From positions 1 to 23,895 of the forward strand of contig JAEZSL010000054.1 in assembly GCA_023443925.1 (NCBI GenBank): a stretch of DNA of 23,895 nucleotides, given 5' to 3'. A program made the translations under genes and the position numbers. Under the pieces are notes generated by a model. It was not told the DNA's origin. It saw nothing but the letters and a program-made list of their open reading frames with translations, and made no database searches. The DNA comes from Bacillota bacterium (lineage in GTDB: Bacteria; Bacillota_A; Clostridia; Lachnospirales; Lachnospiraceae). Below, one piece after another: positions 15,984-23,530 of the stretch. Position 1 is the first letter of the stretch. The number at the start of each line of letters is the position of its first letter.

Positions 15984-16447
15984 AGAATAAGACTCCTGAA
16001 CAGGAAGAAGAAAAGGTGGCTCAAGAGCTGAACCTGATTCAATTTATAAAATACCGGATGGATTTACCGGACACGGATTTAAAAACCTATTCACCTCTGA
16101 CACTGGCATTTATCGGCGATGTAGTTTATGACTTAATTATACGTACCCTGGTTGTGGAAAACGGAAATGCCCCGGTTAATAAACTGCATCGAAAAGTCAG
16201 CAGCCTGGTGAAAGCTCCTGCACAAATGGAGCTGTTTCACCGGATTGAGGACAGGCTGACAGAAGAGGAAATGGCGGTTTATAAAAGAGGGCGTAATGCC
16301 AAGTCTTTTACATCTGCTAAAAATGCCAGTATTACGGAATACAGGTCTGCAACCGGATTCGAAGCATTAATTGGATATCTGTATCTAAATAATGAATTTT
16401 CAAGGATTCTGGATATCATTAAGGCAGGGCTGAAAGAAACAAAATAA
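15968..16447 (+). CDS. mrnC: Mini-ribonuclease III
   Basis: Small RNase III-like enzyme without a double-stranded-RNA-binding domain; in Bacillus it matures the ends of 23S rRNA. The catalytic fold spans ~35-155: LAFIGDVVYDLIIRTL with catalytic Asp, NKLHRKVSSLVKAPAQ, RGRNAKS, and GFEALIGYLYL with the second acidic residue. The 159-aa protein carries an N-terminal acidic extension of about 25 residues relative to the usual ~140 aa. The start overlaps the cysS end by 16 bp, with GGAG 4 nt upstream, consistent with translational coupling. The order cysS-mrnC-rlmB is conserved in Firmicutes and supports the call. Confidence 0.93.
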   Translation: MEKSIENKTPEQEEEKVAQELNLIQFIKYRMDLPDTDLKTYSPLTLAFIGDVVYDLIIRTLVVENGNAPVNKLHRKVSSLVKAPAQMELFHRIEDRLTEEEMAVYKRGRNAKSFTSAKNASITEYRSATGFEALIGYLYLNNEFSRILDIIKAGLKETK

Positions 16448-16506
16448 AGACTGGATTAACAGGTAAGCGCATATGACCTGTATTAATCTATGGAGGTTAA
16501 TGAAAG

Positions 16507-17247
16507 ATGAGATATGAAGAATTTACAATAGAAGGCCGTAATGCAGTTTTAGAGGCATTCCGGTCCGGTAAGACCATCGACAGGCTGTTTATACTGGACG
16601 GCTGCCAGGATGGCCCCATAAAGTCCATAATCAGGGAAGCCAAAAAGGGCGACACCATACTGACCTTTGTAAAAAAGGAAAGATTGGATCAGTTATCCGA
16701 AGCCGGTAAGCACCAGGGAGTTGTAGCATATGCCGCCGCATATGAATATGCAGAGATTGAGGATATGCTTAAGGCAGCAGAAGAAAAAGGCGAACCACCT
16801 TTTCTTATATTACTTGACAGCATTGAAGATCCCCATAATCTGGGTGCTATCATACGAACCGCAAATCAGGCAGGAGCACATGGTGTTATTATACCCAAAA
16901 GGCGTGCGGTTGGCCTGACTGGCACGGTAGCGAAAACTTCTGCAGGAGCCATTAACTATACACCGGTTGCCAAAGTAACCAATTTAGGAACTACCATTGA
17001 TGAATTAAAAGAAAAAGGACTTTGGTTTGTCTGTGCCGACATGGACGGTGAAGTAATGTATAAACAGAATCTAAAGGGACCTATTGGCCTTGTCATCGGC
17101 AGTGAAGGAGAAGGAGTAGGCAGGCTGATCAAAGAAAAGTGTGATTTTACTGCTAAAATACCGATGTTTGGTAACATTGATTCTCTTAATGCTTCGGTTG
17201 CCATGGGTATTCTGGCTTATGAAATTGTTAGGCAGAGAATGAATTAA
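16507..17247 (+). CDS. rlmB: 23S rRNA (guanosine-2'-O-)-methyltransferase, SpoU family
   Basis: SPOUT-class enzyme that uses S-adenosylmethionine to 2'-O-methylate 23S rRNA (G2251 in E. coli numbering). N-terminal substrate-binding domain (~5-75, IEGRNAVLEAF, with GKHQGVVA) and C-terminal knotted domain with the three family motifs: DPHNLGAIIRTA, IGSEGEGVG and SLNASVAMGILAYE. At 246 aa it is of normal length. GGAGG lies 10 nt before ATG; a closer ATG at 16500 hits a stop after five codons and is rejected. A 6-bp inverted repeat (ACAGGT, 16459-16464; ACCTGT, 16476-16481) lies in the 59-bp gap after mrnC. Last gene of the operon. Confidence 0.95.
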   Translation: MRYEEFTIEGRNAVLEAFRSGKTIDRLFILDGCQDGPIKSIIREAKKGDTILTFVKKERLDQLSEAGKHQGVVAYAAAYEYAEIEDMLKAAEEKGEPPFLILLDSIEDPHNLGAIIRTANQAGAHGVIIPKRRAVGLTGTVAKTSAGAINYTPVAKVTNLGTTIDELKEKGLWFVCADMDGEVMYKQNLKGPIGLVIGSEGEGVGRLIKEKCDFTAKIPMFGNIDSLNASVAMGILAYEIVRQRMN

Positions 17248-17301
17248 TATAAATTCATGAATTAATATAATTTTAAACAAAGGGCTTTACCACTTAAATT
17301 T

Positions 17302-17360
17302 GGCTCTATAGTAAATGTTGGAATGTGTTATTTACACACCCCAACATTTATTATAGAGCC
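17302..17360. repeat. 59-bp near-palindrome, possible mini-transposon (ISL3-like ends)
   Basis: The arms start GGCTCTATAGTAAATGTTGG (17302) and end CCAACATTTATTATAGAGCC (17360). They are inverted copies over about 20 bp with small differences, and an inner TGTGT/ACACA stem almost closes the element. Ends beginning GGCTCT resemble ISL3-family terminal repeats, from memory. There is no flanking 8-bp duplication (TTAAATTT against CATTTTAT) and no internal gene, so this would be a minimal non-autonomous relic. It may also act as a terminator. Confidence 0.5.
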
Positions 17361-17388
17361 CATTTTATTATAGAACCTTAAATTCAAT

Positions 17389-17439
17389 AAAAGCTGCAGG
17401 CTGATAACAACGAAACTGTTATTTAGCCGGCAGCTTTTT
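17389..17439. terminator. Terminator between rlmB and the EcsC-family gene
   Basis: AAAAGCTGC (17389-17397) pairs with GCAGCTTTT (17430-17438), extended by GGCT/AGCC and ATAACA/TGTTAT. A T-run ends the plus-strand side and an A-rich start gives a T-run on the minus strand. It probably serves both convergent genes. Confidence 0.8.
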
Positions 17440-17463
17440 GATTGGAGGAGCAATAAGTACAGT

Positions 17464-18264
17464 TTATTCTATGTTTCCGAATTTTTTAAGCAGGTATCGT
17501 TTTTTATATTTGAGTTTACTGAAACGGCCGATTTTTTGAAGTACATTGAAATTCACGGCACCGCCTACGGCTCCAACCAGAGGAATACCCTGAATAAACT
17601 TTGCGGTCAGGAGCGTATCGGAAAGAACTTTTGAAGAAGCTTTAATATATTCTTCCAAATCAAGGTCATCGCCTCTTAAATGATCTACACGGTCAGACAG
17701 AGCATCCAGTTCCTGGTTAACATCCCACTGCCGGTCTTCTTTCGTTAAAGCACCTTGAATTAAAAGCAGGATATAAGCCTTTTCCTCCGCCGTATTATAA
17801 TCAAAACCATAACTTAAAGCAACTTCATTAATGGTCTTTAAAATAAGGGAGATAAAGATTGGAATATCAGGAAGCCCGATACCTAAAACTCCCAGTACGC
17901 CTCCTTCCAGTATGGAAAATGAGGTGTTAAGGGCATTGGAATAAAGAGAGGGCTTATCAAGTCTTTTAATTGACATGTTGTTTAACTTTTTTTCAATGGC
18001 ATAATCATTTATTTCAAATTCAAATTTTTTATTATCTTTATTATAGGTTTTTTCAATGTATTTGTTTCCCTTTTCAAAAGCTAACTTAAAACCTTTGTAA
18101 AATGCGGTTTCCAATGTAGTGCTGAGTTTTTCCGGAATTATATCCTGTAGTTTCTCCATCAGGGGAGATATTTTATTTTTCACAAGAGGGATTTCTTTGG
18201 TTTTTAAAAAAGATTTCTCTTTTCTGTTAATTTTATTCATCTGTTTTGCATAGACACGATCCAT
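17464..18264 (-). CDS. EcsC-family protein
   Basis: A 266-aa protein of the EcsC family, named after the third gene of the Bacillus ecs ABC-exporter operon; its biochemical role is not established. Features: strongly basic N-terminus (1-30), an amphipathic/helical region, a hydrophobic Gly-rich stretch near residues 120-145 (GGVLGVLGIGLPDIPIFISL), and a second Gly-rich hydrophobic patch near 220-240 (IQGIPLVGAVGGAVNF). These are the characteristic EcsC hydrophobic patches, suggesting membrane association. No ecsA/ecsB genes are nearby, so it is a stand-alone paralogue. ATG 18264 follows AAAGGA at about 6 nt. Confidence 0.82.
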   Translation of the reverse strand: MDRVYAKQMNKINRKEKSFLKTKEIPLVKNKISPLMEKLQDIIPEKLSTTLETAFYKGFKLAFEKGNKYIEKTYNKDNKKFEFEINDYAIEKKLNNMSIKRLDKPSLYSNALNTSFSILEGGVLGVLGIGLPDIPIFISLILKTINEVALSYGFDYNTAEEKAYILLLIQGALTKEDRQWDVNQELDALSDRVDHLRGDDLDLEEYIKASSKVLSDTLLTAKFIQGIPLVGAVGGAVNFNVLQKIGRFSKLKYKKRYLLKKFGNIE

Positions 18265-18414
18265 TTTAAATCCTTTCCCAATCAGGTCAGCTCATTTCAT
18301 ATGATTGAAGTTAAAATAATCTTTATGTTATTATATACCGAATCTAATTTTTTGTATAATACTTATTCACGATTTCATGCATTTTTATTTCTACCGGAAG
18401 GCAGGATACAGAAA

Positions 18415-18948
18415 TTAAAGATGACAGTCGTTTTTTGAATACATATAGTTAAATAAAGTAGCGTGGCGGATTTCATCCTCCAGGATTTCCGTCATCATAT
18501 TTATGTGAATTCTTGTCTGCATGGCATATAGTATCTGCCTGCTGTTTCCAATACCCAGCTGCTCGGCAAGAAGGGCTCTTTTAAGACCTTCGCAGTACGA
18601 AGCGGGACGGACAAAACGATTTGTATTCAGTTGTATGGCTTTTGTTTCCGTAATATCCTGATAGATCTTTGAGAACAGATGATGATGGCTGATTTCGTCA
18701 TTTCTTATGCCGGTTATCATTTGCATTTCCTCTTCGGAGGGGGCTATTTCCGACATATAGGTGTAAAAGATATATTCTTCCTCATCATCGATTAAGGTAT
18801 TCTGTATCAGTGCAAGTGCATTGGACAGATTTTCCGGATACCTGTAAATATTCATCGGATCTATATCTAAATTACCGTTATTCACCTGCTGTGTGTCAAC
18901 AGCAGTGGGGTTAAACGTAAATGGAAAATAATAATCACGATATCTCAA
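18415..18948 (-). CDS. Ferritin-like / rubrerythrin-type diiron protein
   Basis: A 177-aa four-helix protein with two diiron half-sites in the ferritin-like order: Glu56-58 in DDEEEYIFY, E85xxH88 in NDEISHHHLF, Glu129 in LLAEQLG and E159xxH162 in EDEIRHATLF. It lacks a C-terminal rubredoxin domain. An N-terminal Asn/Tyr-rich region (1-40) resembles spore-coat-associated ferritin-like proteins such as Bacillus YhjR or CotJC-type proteins. Likely activity is peroxide or oxygen reduction, or iron binding. The start appears to be TTG at 18948, with GAGG 7 nt upstream; the first internal Met (residue 32) would delete little of the diiron fold but lacks a site. It lies near spore-type LysM genes on the same strand. 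Confidence 0.75.
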   Translation of the reverse strand: MRYRDYYFPFTFNPTAVDTQQVNNGNLDIDPMNIYRYPENLSNALALIQNTLIDDEEEYIFYTYMSEIAPSEEEMQMITGIRNDEISHHHLFSKIYQDITETKAIQLNTNRFVRPASYCEGLKRALLAEQLGIGNSRQILYAMQTRIHINMMTEILEDEIRHATLFNYMYSKNDCHL

Positions 18949-19173
18949 CCTTCTACCTCAAACTTACTGCATGCGATTTTTATTATAATATATGATAGCA
19001 GGAGAGGACAGATACTGTTTTTATAACAATATTAGCTCTTGGGTGTGAATGGATTTTTGATTGAAGCAAAGGGAAGCTTTGATCTATGGTGGATAAGAAA
19101 AGTATTGATTCATGAAGCAGTGTTATAGGGAAACTGCCGTGTACGGTATACCATGATGGTGGGCATATGTTTT

Positions 19174-20457
19174 CTAATCTATGTTTACGGTTAAGATTTC
19201 ATACTGGCTGTTTACAATTACCCATAATTGGGCGTAATACTGCATTATATTCCATATTGCAACACCATGGAAACCGTATTCCGGTACCAGCTTAAGTAAT
19301 ACCTCCATTCTTCTTGCGTCTTTAAACCACACCACATGCTCCGTGGGACCGCCGTAGCCTGTGCTGGTATAGTAAAAATATGAAGCCAGCGCGATTTCAT
19401 CATATTGAATGACAGCCCCTACGGTGCTGGCTAAATAGACAGCAGCATTGGTACTAAGGGAGTTAGCTCTGGAAACTCCCGGAATATAAGGCAGCTCCCA
19501 GTCATAACCGATGATTGGTATACCGAAATCAATTTTTTCCGGCTCAATCTGAGTTATGGCATAATCAAGTAACTCACGTATCGTAGCATACGGGGTAACG
19601 GAGGCTGGAGGGCCATAGGAAAAGCCCCATTCATAGGATAAGAGCAATATACCGTCAGCGATTCTGCCAAGGTTTGAATAGTCTATATTAATGATATCAC
19701 CGGTAAAAGTTGTGGGGGTTAATGTGACAATAACCGGGTAGCCTTCACTGTTTAACCGGTTTGTTAAATTTTCTATATAATTTTCAACCAGGTTACGATC
19801 TTCCGGATTAATGTATTGGATATAAACATTAACGGCATAGTAGCCTTTTTGTTTTAATGTATTAAGTATATTATTTATTAACCTGTCCTGTACATCCGGA
19901 TTATTTATAATACTGTATGCCACATCGGTACTGGATGCTCCCTGGAAGGATACGGTGGACATCAGCATGACCGGTGCAACACCATAATCCTTTGCTAATT
20001 GAATGATTTCCTGATCATCGATATCGATGAGGTCCCCTTCTTCCGTTGCCCTGTAATTAAATATGGTCAGATACGTAAGAAAAGGCAGGGTTTTTCTTAA
20101 AATATCTCTCCCGATGAAAGGGTATGCAAATCCATTTGTGGCCATTTTTCCATTTTTGCTGCCGTAACTGATAATTAAGGTCTCTCCCGGATAGATGTAC
20201 TCTCTGTCTGAGAGAAACGGGTTGTTCCTCAGTAATTGAATTATGGTTATATCATGGGATTCTGCAATTCCCTCCAAGGTATCCCCTTCCATAACAGTGT
20301 ATGTCTCTTGGGGATATGCAATCACCAGGGCCTGCCCTACAACCAGATGTTCAAGTTCTTCCAACCCATTATCCAGAATTAACCGATAAACAGAGGAACC
20401 TGTAGTTTCTGCTATGGAATCAAGTGTATCTCCCGGTTGTACAACATATATGTCCAT
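19174..20457 (-). CDS. LysM-LysM-GH18 spore-type protein, predicted inactive (A)
   Basis: A 427-aa protein with the architecture of Bacillus YaaH/SleL cortex-associated proteins: LysM 1 (~2-46, VVQPGDTLDSIA), LysM 2 (~50-98, VMEGDTLEGIAESH), then a GH18 barrel (~110-427). There is no signal peptide, as usual for proteins assembled on the spore from the mother cell. The catalytic strand, DGVNIDFE-like in active SleL/YaaH enzymes, reads YAVNVYIQ at 207-214: both acidic residues are Tyr and the proton donor Glu is Gln214. Hydrolysis is therefore unlikely, and peptidoglycan binding or a structural role is inferred. ATG 20457 is used with GGGGGC 5 nt upstream; a TTG four codons earlier is the alternative. 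Confidence 0.88.
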   Translation of the reverse strand: MDIYVVQPGDTLDSIAETTGSSVYRLILDNGLEELEHLVVGQALVIAYPQETYTVMEGDTLEGIAESHDITIIQLLRNNPFLSDREYIYPGETLIISYGSKNGKMATNGFAYPFIGRDILRKTLPFLTYLTIFNYRATEEGDLIDIDDQEIIQLAKDYGVAPVMLMSTVSFQGASSTDVAYSIINNPDVQDRLINNILNTLKQKGYYAVNVYIQYINPEDRNLVENYIENLTNRLNSEGYPVIVTLTPTTFTGDIINIDYSNLGRIADGILLLSYEWGFSYGPPASVTPYATIRELLDYAITQIEPEKIDFGIPIIGYDWELPYIPGVSRANSLSTNAAVYLASTVGAVIQYDEIALASYFYYTSTGYGGPTEHVVWFKDARRMEVLLKLVPEYGFHGVAIWNIMQYYAQLWVIVNSQYEILTVNID

Positions 20458-20484
20458 TGGTGCCCCCAAACGAAGCTTTTGGTT

Positions 20485-20511
20485 TATTATATGTAACCCG
20501 GGATAAAGAGT
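20485..20511 (-). promoter_or_regulatory. Sigma-K-like promoter of LysM-GH18 gene A
   Basis: On the minus strand AC-N16-CATATAATA matches the sporulation sigma-K pattern (AC, 16-17 bp, CATAnnnTA) and also offers TATAAT with TTCACT at 17 bp for sigma-A. Late mother-cell expression would suit a spore protein. The choice between factors cannot be made by eye. Confidence 0.4.
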
Positions 20512-20544
20512 GAATTAATCTGCTGTATTGGTTCTTGTGGGTTT

Positions 20545-20604
20545 CGCAGGTAATTCTGGTGGTTCACTGGTAATTCTGGCGGTTCACAGGTGATTTTAGC
20601 GGTA
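20545..20604. repeat. Three 20-bp tandem repeats
   Basis: Imperfect 20-bp units start at 20545, 20565 and 20585 with the shared pattern CRCWGGTAATTCTGGYGGTT (third unit more divergent). They lie 88 bp upstream of LysM-GH18 gene A on the far side from its promoter. Twenty is not a multiple of three and the region is not coding. Confidence 0.75.
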
Positions 20605-20810
20605 AGATTTAAGGGGGCTTTAATGTGGGACTGTGGGGCAGTTTTAGGGATAGGTTACATGTAGCTTTGTATTTTTGAGTTTACATTATCTGGTAAGGTG
20701 TATTAGTAATAAAGGTATCTATCATAAACTGATTGCCGCCGACCTCTGCAAATAGTATTCGCTGAATTAAGCCAGCTGCAGCGAATGAATTATGATGTAA
20801 GAAGTTAATA
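20605..20810. other. Intergenic stretch without a convincing gene
   Basis: Between the tandem repeats and the promoter of the small membrane protein. It contains an 8-bp inverted repeat ATTCGCTG (20757-20764) with CAGCGAAT (20779-20786). Nothing else is recognised. Confidence 0.5.
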
Positions 20811-20839
20811 TTGCCCACGTATTATATATAAGGTATAAT
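20811..20839 (+). promoter_or_regulatory. Sigma-A promoter of the 45-aa membrane peptide
   Basis: TTGCCC (20811-20816), 17 bp, TATAAT (20834-20839). The transcript would start about 30 nt before the ATG. Confidence 0.6.
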
Positions 20840-20873
20840 AAAAGTAAAATAATACTAATTAAGGGAGGATTGT

Positions 20874-21011
20874 ATGAACAGTGCATATTTTATATTACCA
20901 TTTATAAATGCAATATTTGTAGGTGCATCCATAATAATTATGGTCCTATTAATTTATACTTTATTACTTGCGATAAAAGCTTTGCGTATTTATATTGGAA
21001 AAAACAGTTAA
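20874..21011 (+). CDS. Small single-span membrane protein (45 aa)
   Basis: ATG is preceded by GGGAGGA 6 nt upstream and by a good promoter. The product is almost wholly hydrophobic from residue 5 to 36 (ILPFINAIFVGASIIIMVLL and following), ending in a basic KALRIYIGKNS tail, so one transmembrane helix with the C-terminus inside is predicted. It resembles short uncharacterised membrane peptides common in Clostridia. No partner toxin, immunity or antisense RNA gene is evident. It lies 103 bp upstream of the AraC-type regulator on the same strand and may be cotranscribed with it. Confidence 0.7.
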   Translation: MNSAYFILPFINAIFVGASIIIMVLLIYTLLLAIKALRIYIGKNS

Positions 21012-21041
21012 TCAGATAAAGTACGGATGTAAAGTTATACT

Positions 21042-21071
21042 GTGCAGAAAACTGCACCATGTGCAATGCAC
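21042..21071. promoter_or_regulatory. Paired GTGCA/TGCAC inverted repeats
   Basis: GTGCAG-AAAA-CTGCAC (21042-21057) is followed after 3 bp by GTGCA-A-TGCAC (21061-21071): four GTGCA half-sites in two palindromes, 44 bp before the AraC-type gene. It may be an autoregulatory operator. A TATAAT at 21089-21094 just downstream could be a -10. Confidence 0.45.
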
Positions 21072-21114
21072 CAGGGAGAATCTTTGACTATAATGAATTC
21101 AGGAGGTGATTAAT

Positions 21115-21912
21115 ATGGATTGGCAGAAAGGGATGAATGCCGCAGTAGATTATATTGAGAACAACCTGACAGGGGTAATAGAGCTTAAAACCGCTGCGAA
21201 ATATGTGGGGTGTTCGTCCTGGGAATTCCAGCGTATATTTTCTTTTTTGGCCCATATACCCCTAAGTGACTATATACGTCAAAGAAAGCTTACACTGGCT
21301 GCACAGGATATCTGCAAGGGAAATACGAAAATAATTGATATAGCCATAAAATACGGCTATGAATCACCCACAGCCTTTTCCAGGGCTTTTGGTAAATTAT
21401 TTGGAACAACGCCTTCAGCGGTGCGTCAGTGCGGTAGTGGTATCAATGCCTATCCTAGAATTACCTTTGAATTTATTGAAAAGGAGAAACTGAGGCAAAT
21501 GAGCAAATTCAGTGAAAGAGGTTATGTTGTCAGGGAAAACGGTGCCGTGTATTTTACAAAGGATATGGACGAGACGGTAAAATGGTTTGAGGAAGTTCTG
21601 GGATGGTACGGAGATGTGGCGGCCAGAGATCGTAACGGAAAAGGAGAATATGGCTGTGTCTTTGATTACCCAAGCGAGGTGGCAATCGCACATATTACAC
21701 CTTTTCGGGGCTTCCATCTGTTTGCAGGGGAACCTGCCAGCGGTGTGGCAGGATTTATGATGATTGACGGGATTGATACTTTACATCAATTCGTTAGAGA
21801 CAATGGCTGGAGCCAGATATCTGAGATTAGCAGCCAGCCCTGGGGGGCAAAAGAATGCAGCGTCACCACGATTGACGGTTGTATATTACGGTTTTTTGAA
21901 CTTGCCCCGTAG
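21115..21912 (+). CDS. AraC-family regulator fused to a glyoxalase/VOC-like domain
   Basis: A 265-aa protein with an N-terminal AraC/XylS double helix-turn-helix (~4-105): ELKTAAKYVGCSSWEFQRIF for the first and DIAIKYGYESPTAFSRAFGKLFGTTP for the second, with the expected Gly/Phe pattern. Residues ~140-265 resemble a vicinal-oxygen-chelate (glyoxalase/bleomycin-resistance) domain: GAVYFTKDMDETVKWFEEVLGWYGD, then GCVFDYP, and C-terminal VTTIDGCILRFFEL. The HTH sits at the N-terminus as in SoxS/Rob-like activators, with the VOC domain as probable ligand sensor. ATG 21115 follows AGGAGG at 8 nt; an upstream GTG in the same frame lies in the Shine-Dalgarno itself. Target genes unknown. Confidence 0.87.
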   Translation: MDWQKGMNAAVDYIENNLTGVIELKTAAKYVGCSSWEFQRIFSFLAHIPLSDYIRQRKLTLAAQDICKGNTKIIDIAIKYGYESPTAFSRAFGKLFGTTPSAVRQCGSGINAYPRITFEFIEKEKLRQMSKFSERGYVVRENGAVYFTKDMDETVKWFEEVLGWYGDVAARDRNGKGEYGCVFDYPSEVAIAHITPFRGFHLFAGEPASGVAGFMMIDGIDTLHQFVRDNGWSQISEISSQPWGAKECSVTTIDGCILRFFELAP

Positions 21913-21987
21913 TGATTATAATGTAATAATACAGTGTTTATTAAGAAATAAATAGCCTGAACCGGCTTGTTCATCTTCTTATTTGAT

Positions 21988-22021
21988 TCAGGACCATCTG
22001 CATATCGAAGGATGGTCCTGA
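21988..22021. terminator. Terminator between the AraC-type gene and LysM-GH18 gene B
   Basis: TCAGGACCATC (21988-21998) and GATGGTCCTGA (22011-22021) form a perfect 11-bp stem with a 12-nt loop, followed by GTTTTA on the plus strand. It ends the AraC-type transcript. It overlaps none of the convergent gene but may help end it too. Confidence 0.75.
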
Positions 22022-22024
22022 GTT

Positions 22025-23323
22025 TTACTGCACAGGAATATTCAGGATCTTTTCAATCTCATACTCAGTATTAATAATAAACCACATTTGGGCATTAAAA
22101 TTCATGATTGTCCAGATAGATAAACCCTGCAAACCATATTCCAAAACCAAGCCGGCTATCGCATCAAAACTTCTCGCATCTTTAAACCAAATCAAATGTA
22201 GATCCTGTTCCTCGTCCGTATAAAAGAAATATGGTGCCTGAGCGGCCTCGTTGAATTGTATCACCGCCCCATGTTCTGCGGCAATCTGTATGGCACTTTC
22301 AGTGGTAACCGCATTTGCGCCGGAAGCTCCGGGTACATAGGGCAGCTGCCAGTCATAGCCTAAAGTGATAAGACCGATAAATATTTTCTCAGGTGGAATC
22401 ATACCATCAATATAATTTAATAGATCACGTATTATATTAACAGGAGCAAATGAACTTGGGTAACTGTAGGAGGTTCCCCATTCGTAGGAGGTAAATACGA
22501 TGGCATCTACCGATACAGCCAGCTTGGAGTAATCTATGGGTTCAAAGGTAACTTCCGGACCTTCAATATCATATTCAGGAGTTACAGTAGCTAAAACCCG
22601 ATACCCTTCTGAATGTAATACTGATGCAACATAGCTTAGATTTTCAGCAATCTGGTCTATATTATCCATATTAATTTGTTCGATATATATATTGATGCCA
22701 TAAAAACCTTTGCTGCTTAATAAAAATAGCAGATTATCTGTGAGGTTATTCAAAGCATCAGGATTTCTTAAAAAGTCATAAACCACTTCCCGGCTGCTTT
22801 TTCCCTGATCTGTATAGGTAGATATAAACATCATAGGGGCAACTCCATATTCTTTCGCCATCTGTATAATATCTGTATCATCCTCTGATATAATATTTCC
22901 CTCACTTGTCACTCTGTAATTAAATATAGTCAGATAGGATAAAAAAGGGAGAGTTTTTCTTAATATACCTCTGTCAATATAATGAAATGTATAGCCACTG
23001 GTTGCAATTACTCTGGATTTGACTGTCTGGTAGCGTATAACCAGGGTCTCCCCGGGATAGATATATTCTCTATCAGAGAGATATGGATTATTACGCAGCA
23101 ATTCCATCAACGTAATCCCGTTTTGCTCGGCAATACTTTCCAAAGTATCACCATCCTGGACTATATAAACCGATTCAGGCGGGACAATTACAATTGTTTG
23201 GCCGATTACTAAATCGTCCGGATTCATGATTCCATTTTCCAGTATGAGACGATCAACCGGAATATTGTATAAATCTGATATTGAATTAATGGTTTCTCCA
23301 GGCTGTACAACGTGTATGGTCAT
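22025..23323 (-). CDS. LysM-LysM-GH18 spore-type protein (B), degenerate catalytic motif
   Basis: A 432-aa paralogue of the 19174-20457 product with the same architecture: LysM 1 (~3-47, VVQPGETINSIS), LysM 2 (~51-99, VQDGDTLESIAEQ), GH18 barrel (~110-430). Long segments are shared with copy A, such as LLRNNP, LSDREYIYPGETL, RKTLPFL, YLTIFNYR and the WFKDAR strand near the C-terminus. In the catalytic motif it reads YGINIYIE at 208-215: the Glu proton donor (Glu215) is kept but the two Asp positions are Tyr, so activity is probably lost or much reduced. ATG 23323 follows GGAGG at 5 nt; an earlier in-frame start has no site. Confidence 0.88.
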   Translation of the reverse strand: MTIHVVQPGETINSISDLYNIPVDRLILENGIMNPDDLVIGQTIVIVPPESVYIVQDGDTLESIAEQNGITLMELLRNNPYLSDREYIYPGETLVIRYQTVKSRVIATSGYTFHYIDRGILRKTLPFLSYLTIFNYRVTSEGNIISEDDTDIIQMAKEYGVAPMMFISTYTDQGKSSREVVYDFLRNPDALNNLTDNLLFLLSSKGFYGINIYIEQINMDNIDQIAENLSYVASVLHSEGYRVLATVTPEYDIEGPEVTFEPIDYSKLAVSVDAIVFTSYEWGTSYSYPSSFAPVNIIRDLLNYIDGMIPPEKIFIGLITLGYDWQLPYVPGASGANAVTTESAIQIAAEHGAVIQFNEAAQAPYFFYTDEEQDLHLIWFKDARSFDAIAGLVLEYGLQGLSIWTIMNFNAQMWFIINTEYEIEKILNIPVQ

Positions 23324-23351
23324 GAGAGCCTCCAGATGATTCATTTGTTAA

Positions 23352-23359
23352 ATTATATG
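23352..23359 (-). promoter_or_regulatory. CATATAAT -10 element of LysM-GH18 gene B
   Basis: The minus strand carries CATATAAT 29 bp before the start, the same octamer as in front of paralogue A. It fits a sporulation (sigma-E/sigma-K) or sigma-A -10. No matching sigma-K AC element is found at 16-17 bp. Confidence 0.35.
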
Positions 23360-23530
23360 TGAGGGAAAGAGGTTCATTACTATTTCTTTTTTATTTGGTT
23401 TAATAAGAGATATGTAGAAGGAATTTTGCTGATTATATAGAAATGTCAGTTCAAGATACCCGCCCCATTCACCATCGGCGGTCCAGAGGGAATGGGTATT
23501 GAGAGAGTAGCAATGAATCTAACAAATATA
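23360..23530. other. Intergenic stretch without a convincing gene
   Basis: Between LysM-GH18 gene B and the hairpin at 23531. A loose complementarity (ATACCC near 23456 with GGGTAT near 23495) and a CGCC/GGCG pair may fold, but nothing specific is recognised. Confidence 0.4.

Noticed and set aside
17302..17360. Complete insertion sequence
   Set aside because: There is no transposase gene and no target-site duplication; at most a minimal relic of paired ends.
20623..20664. 13-codon frame after an AAGGGGG-like site
   Set aside because: Too short, no terminator or promoter arranged around it, and no distinctive composition.
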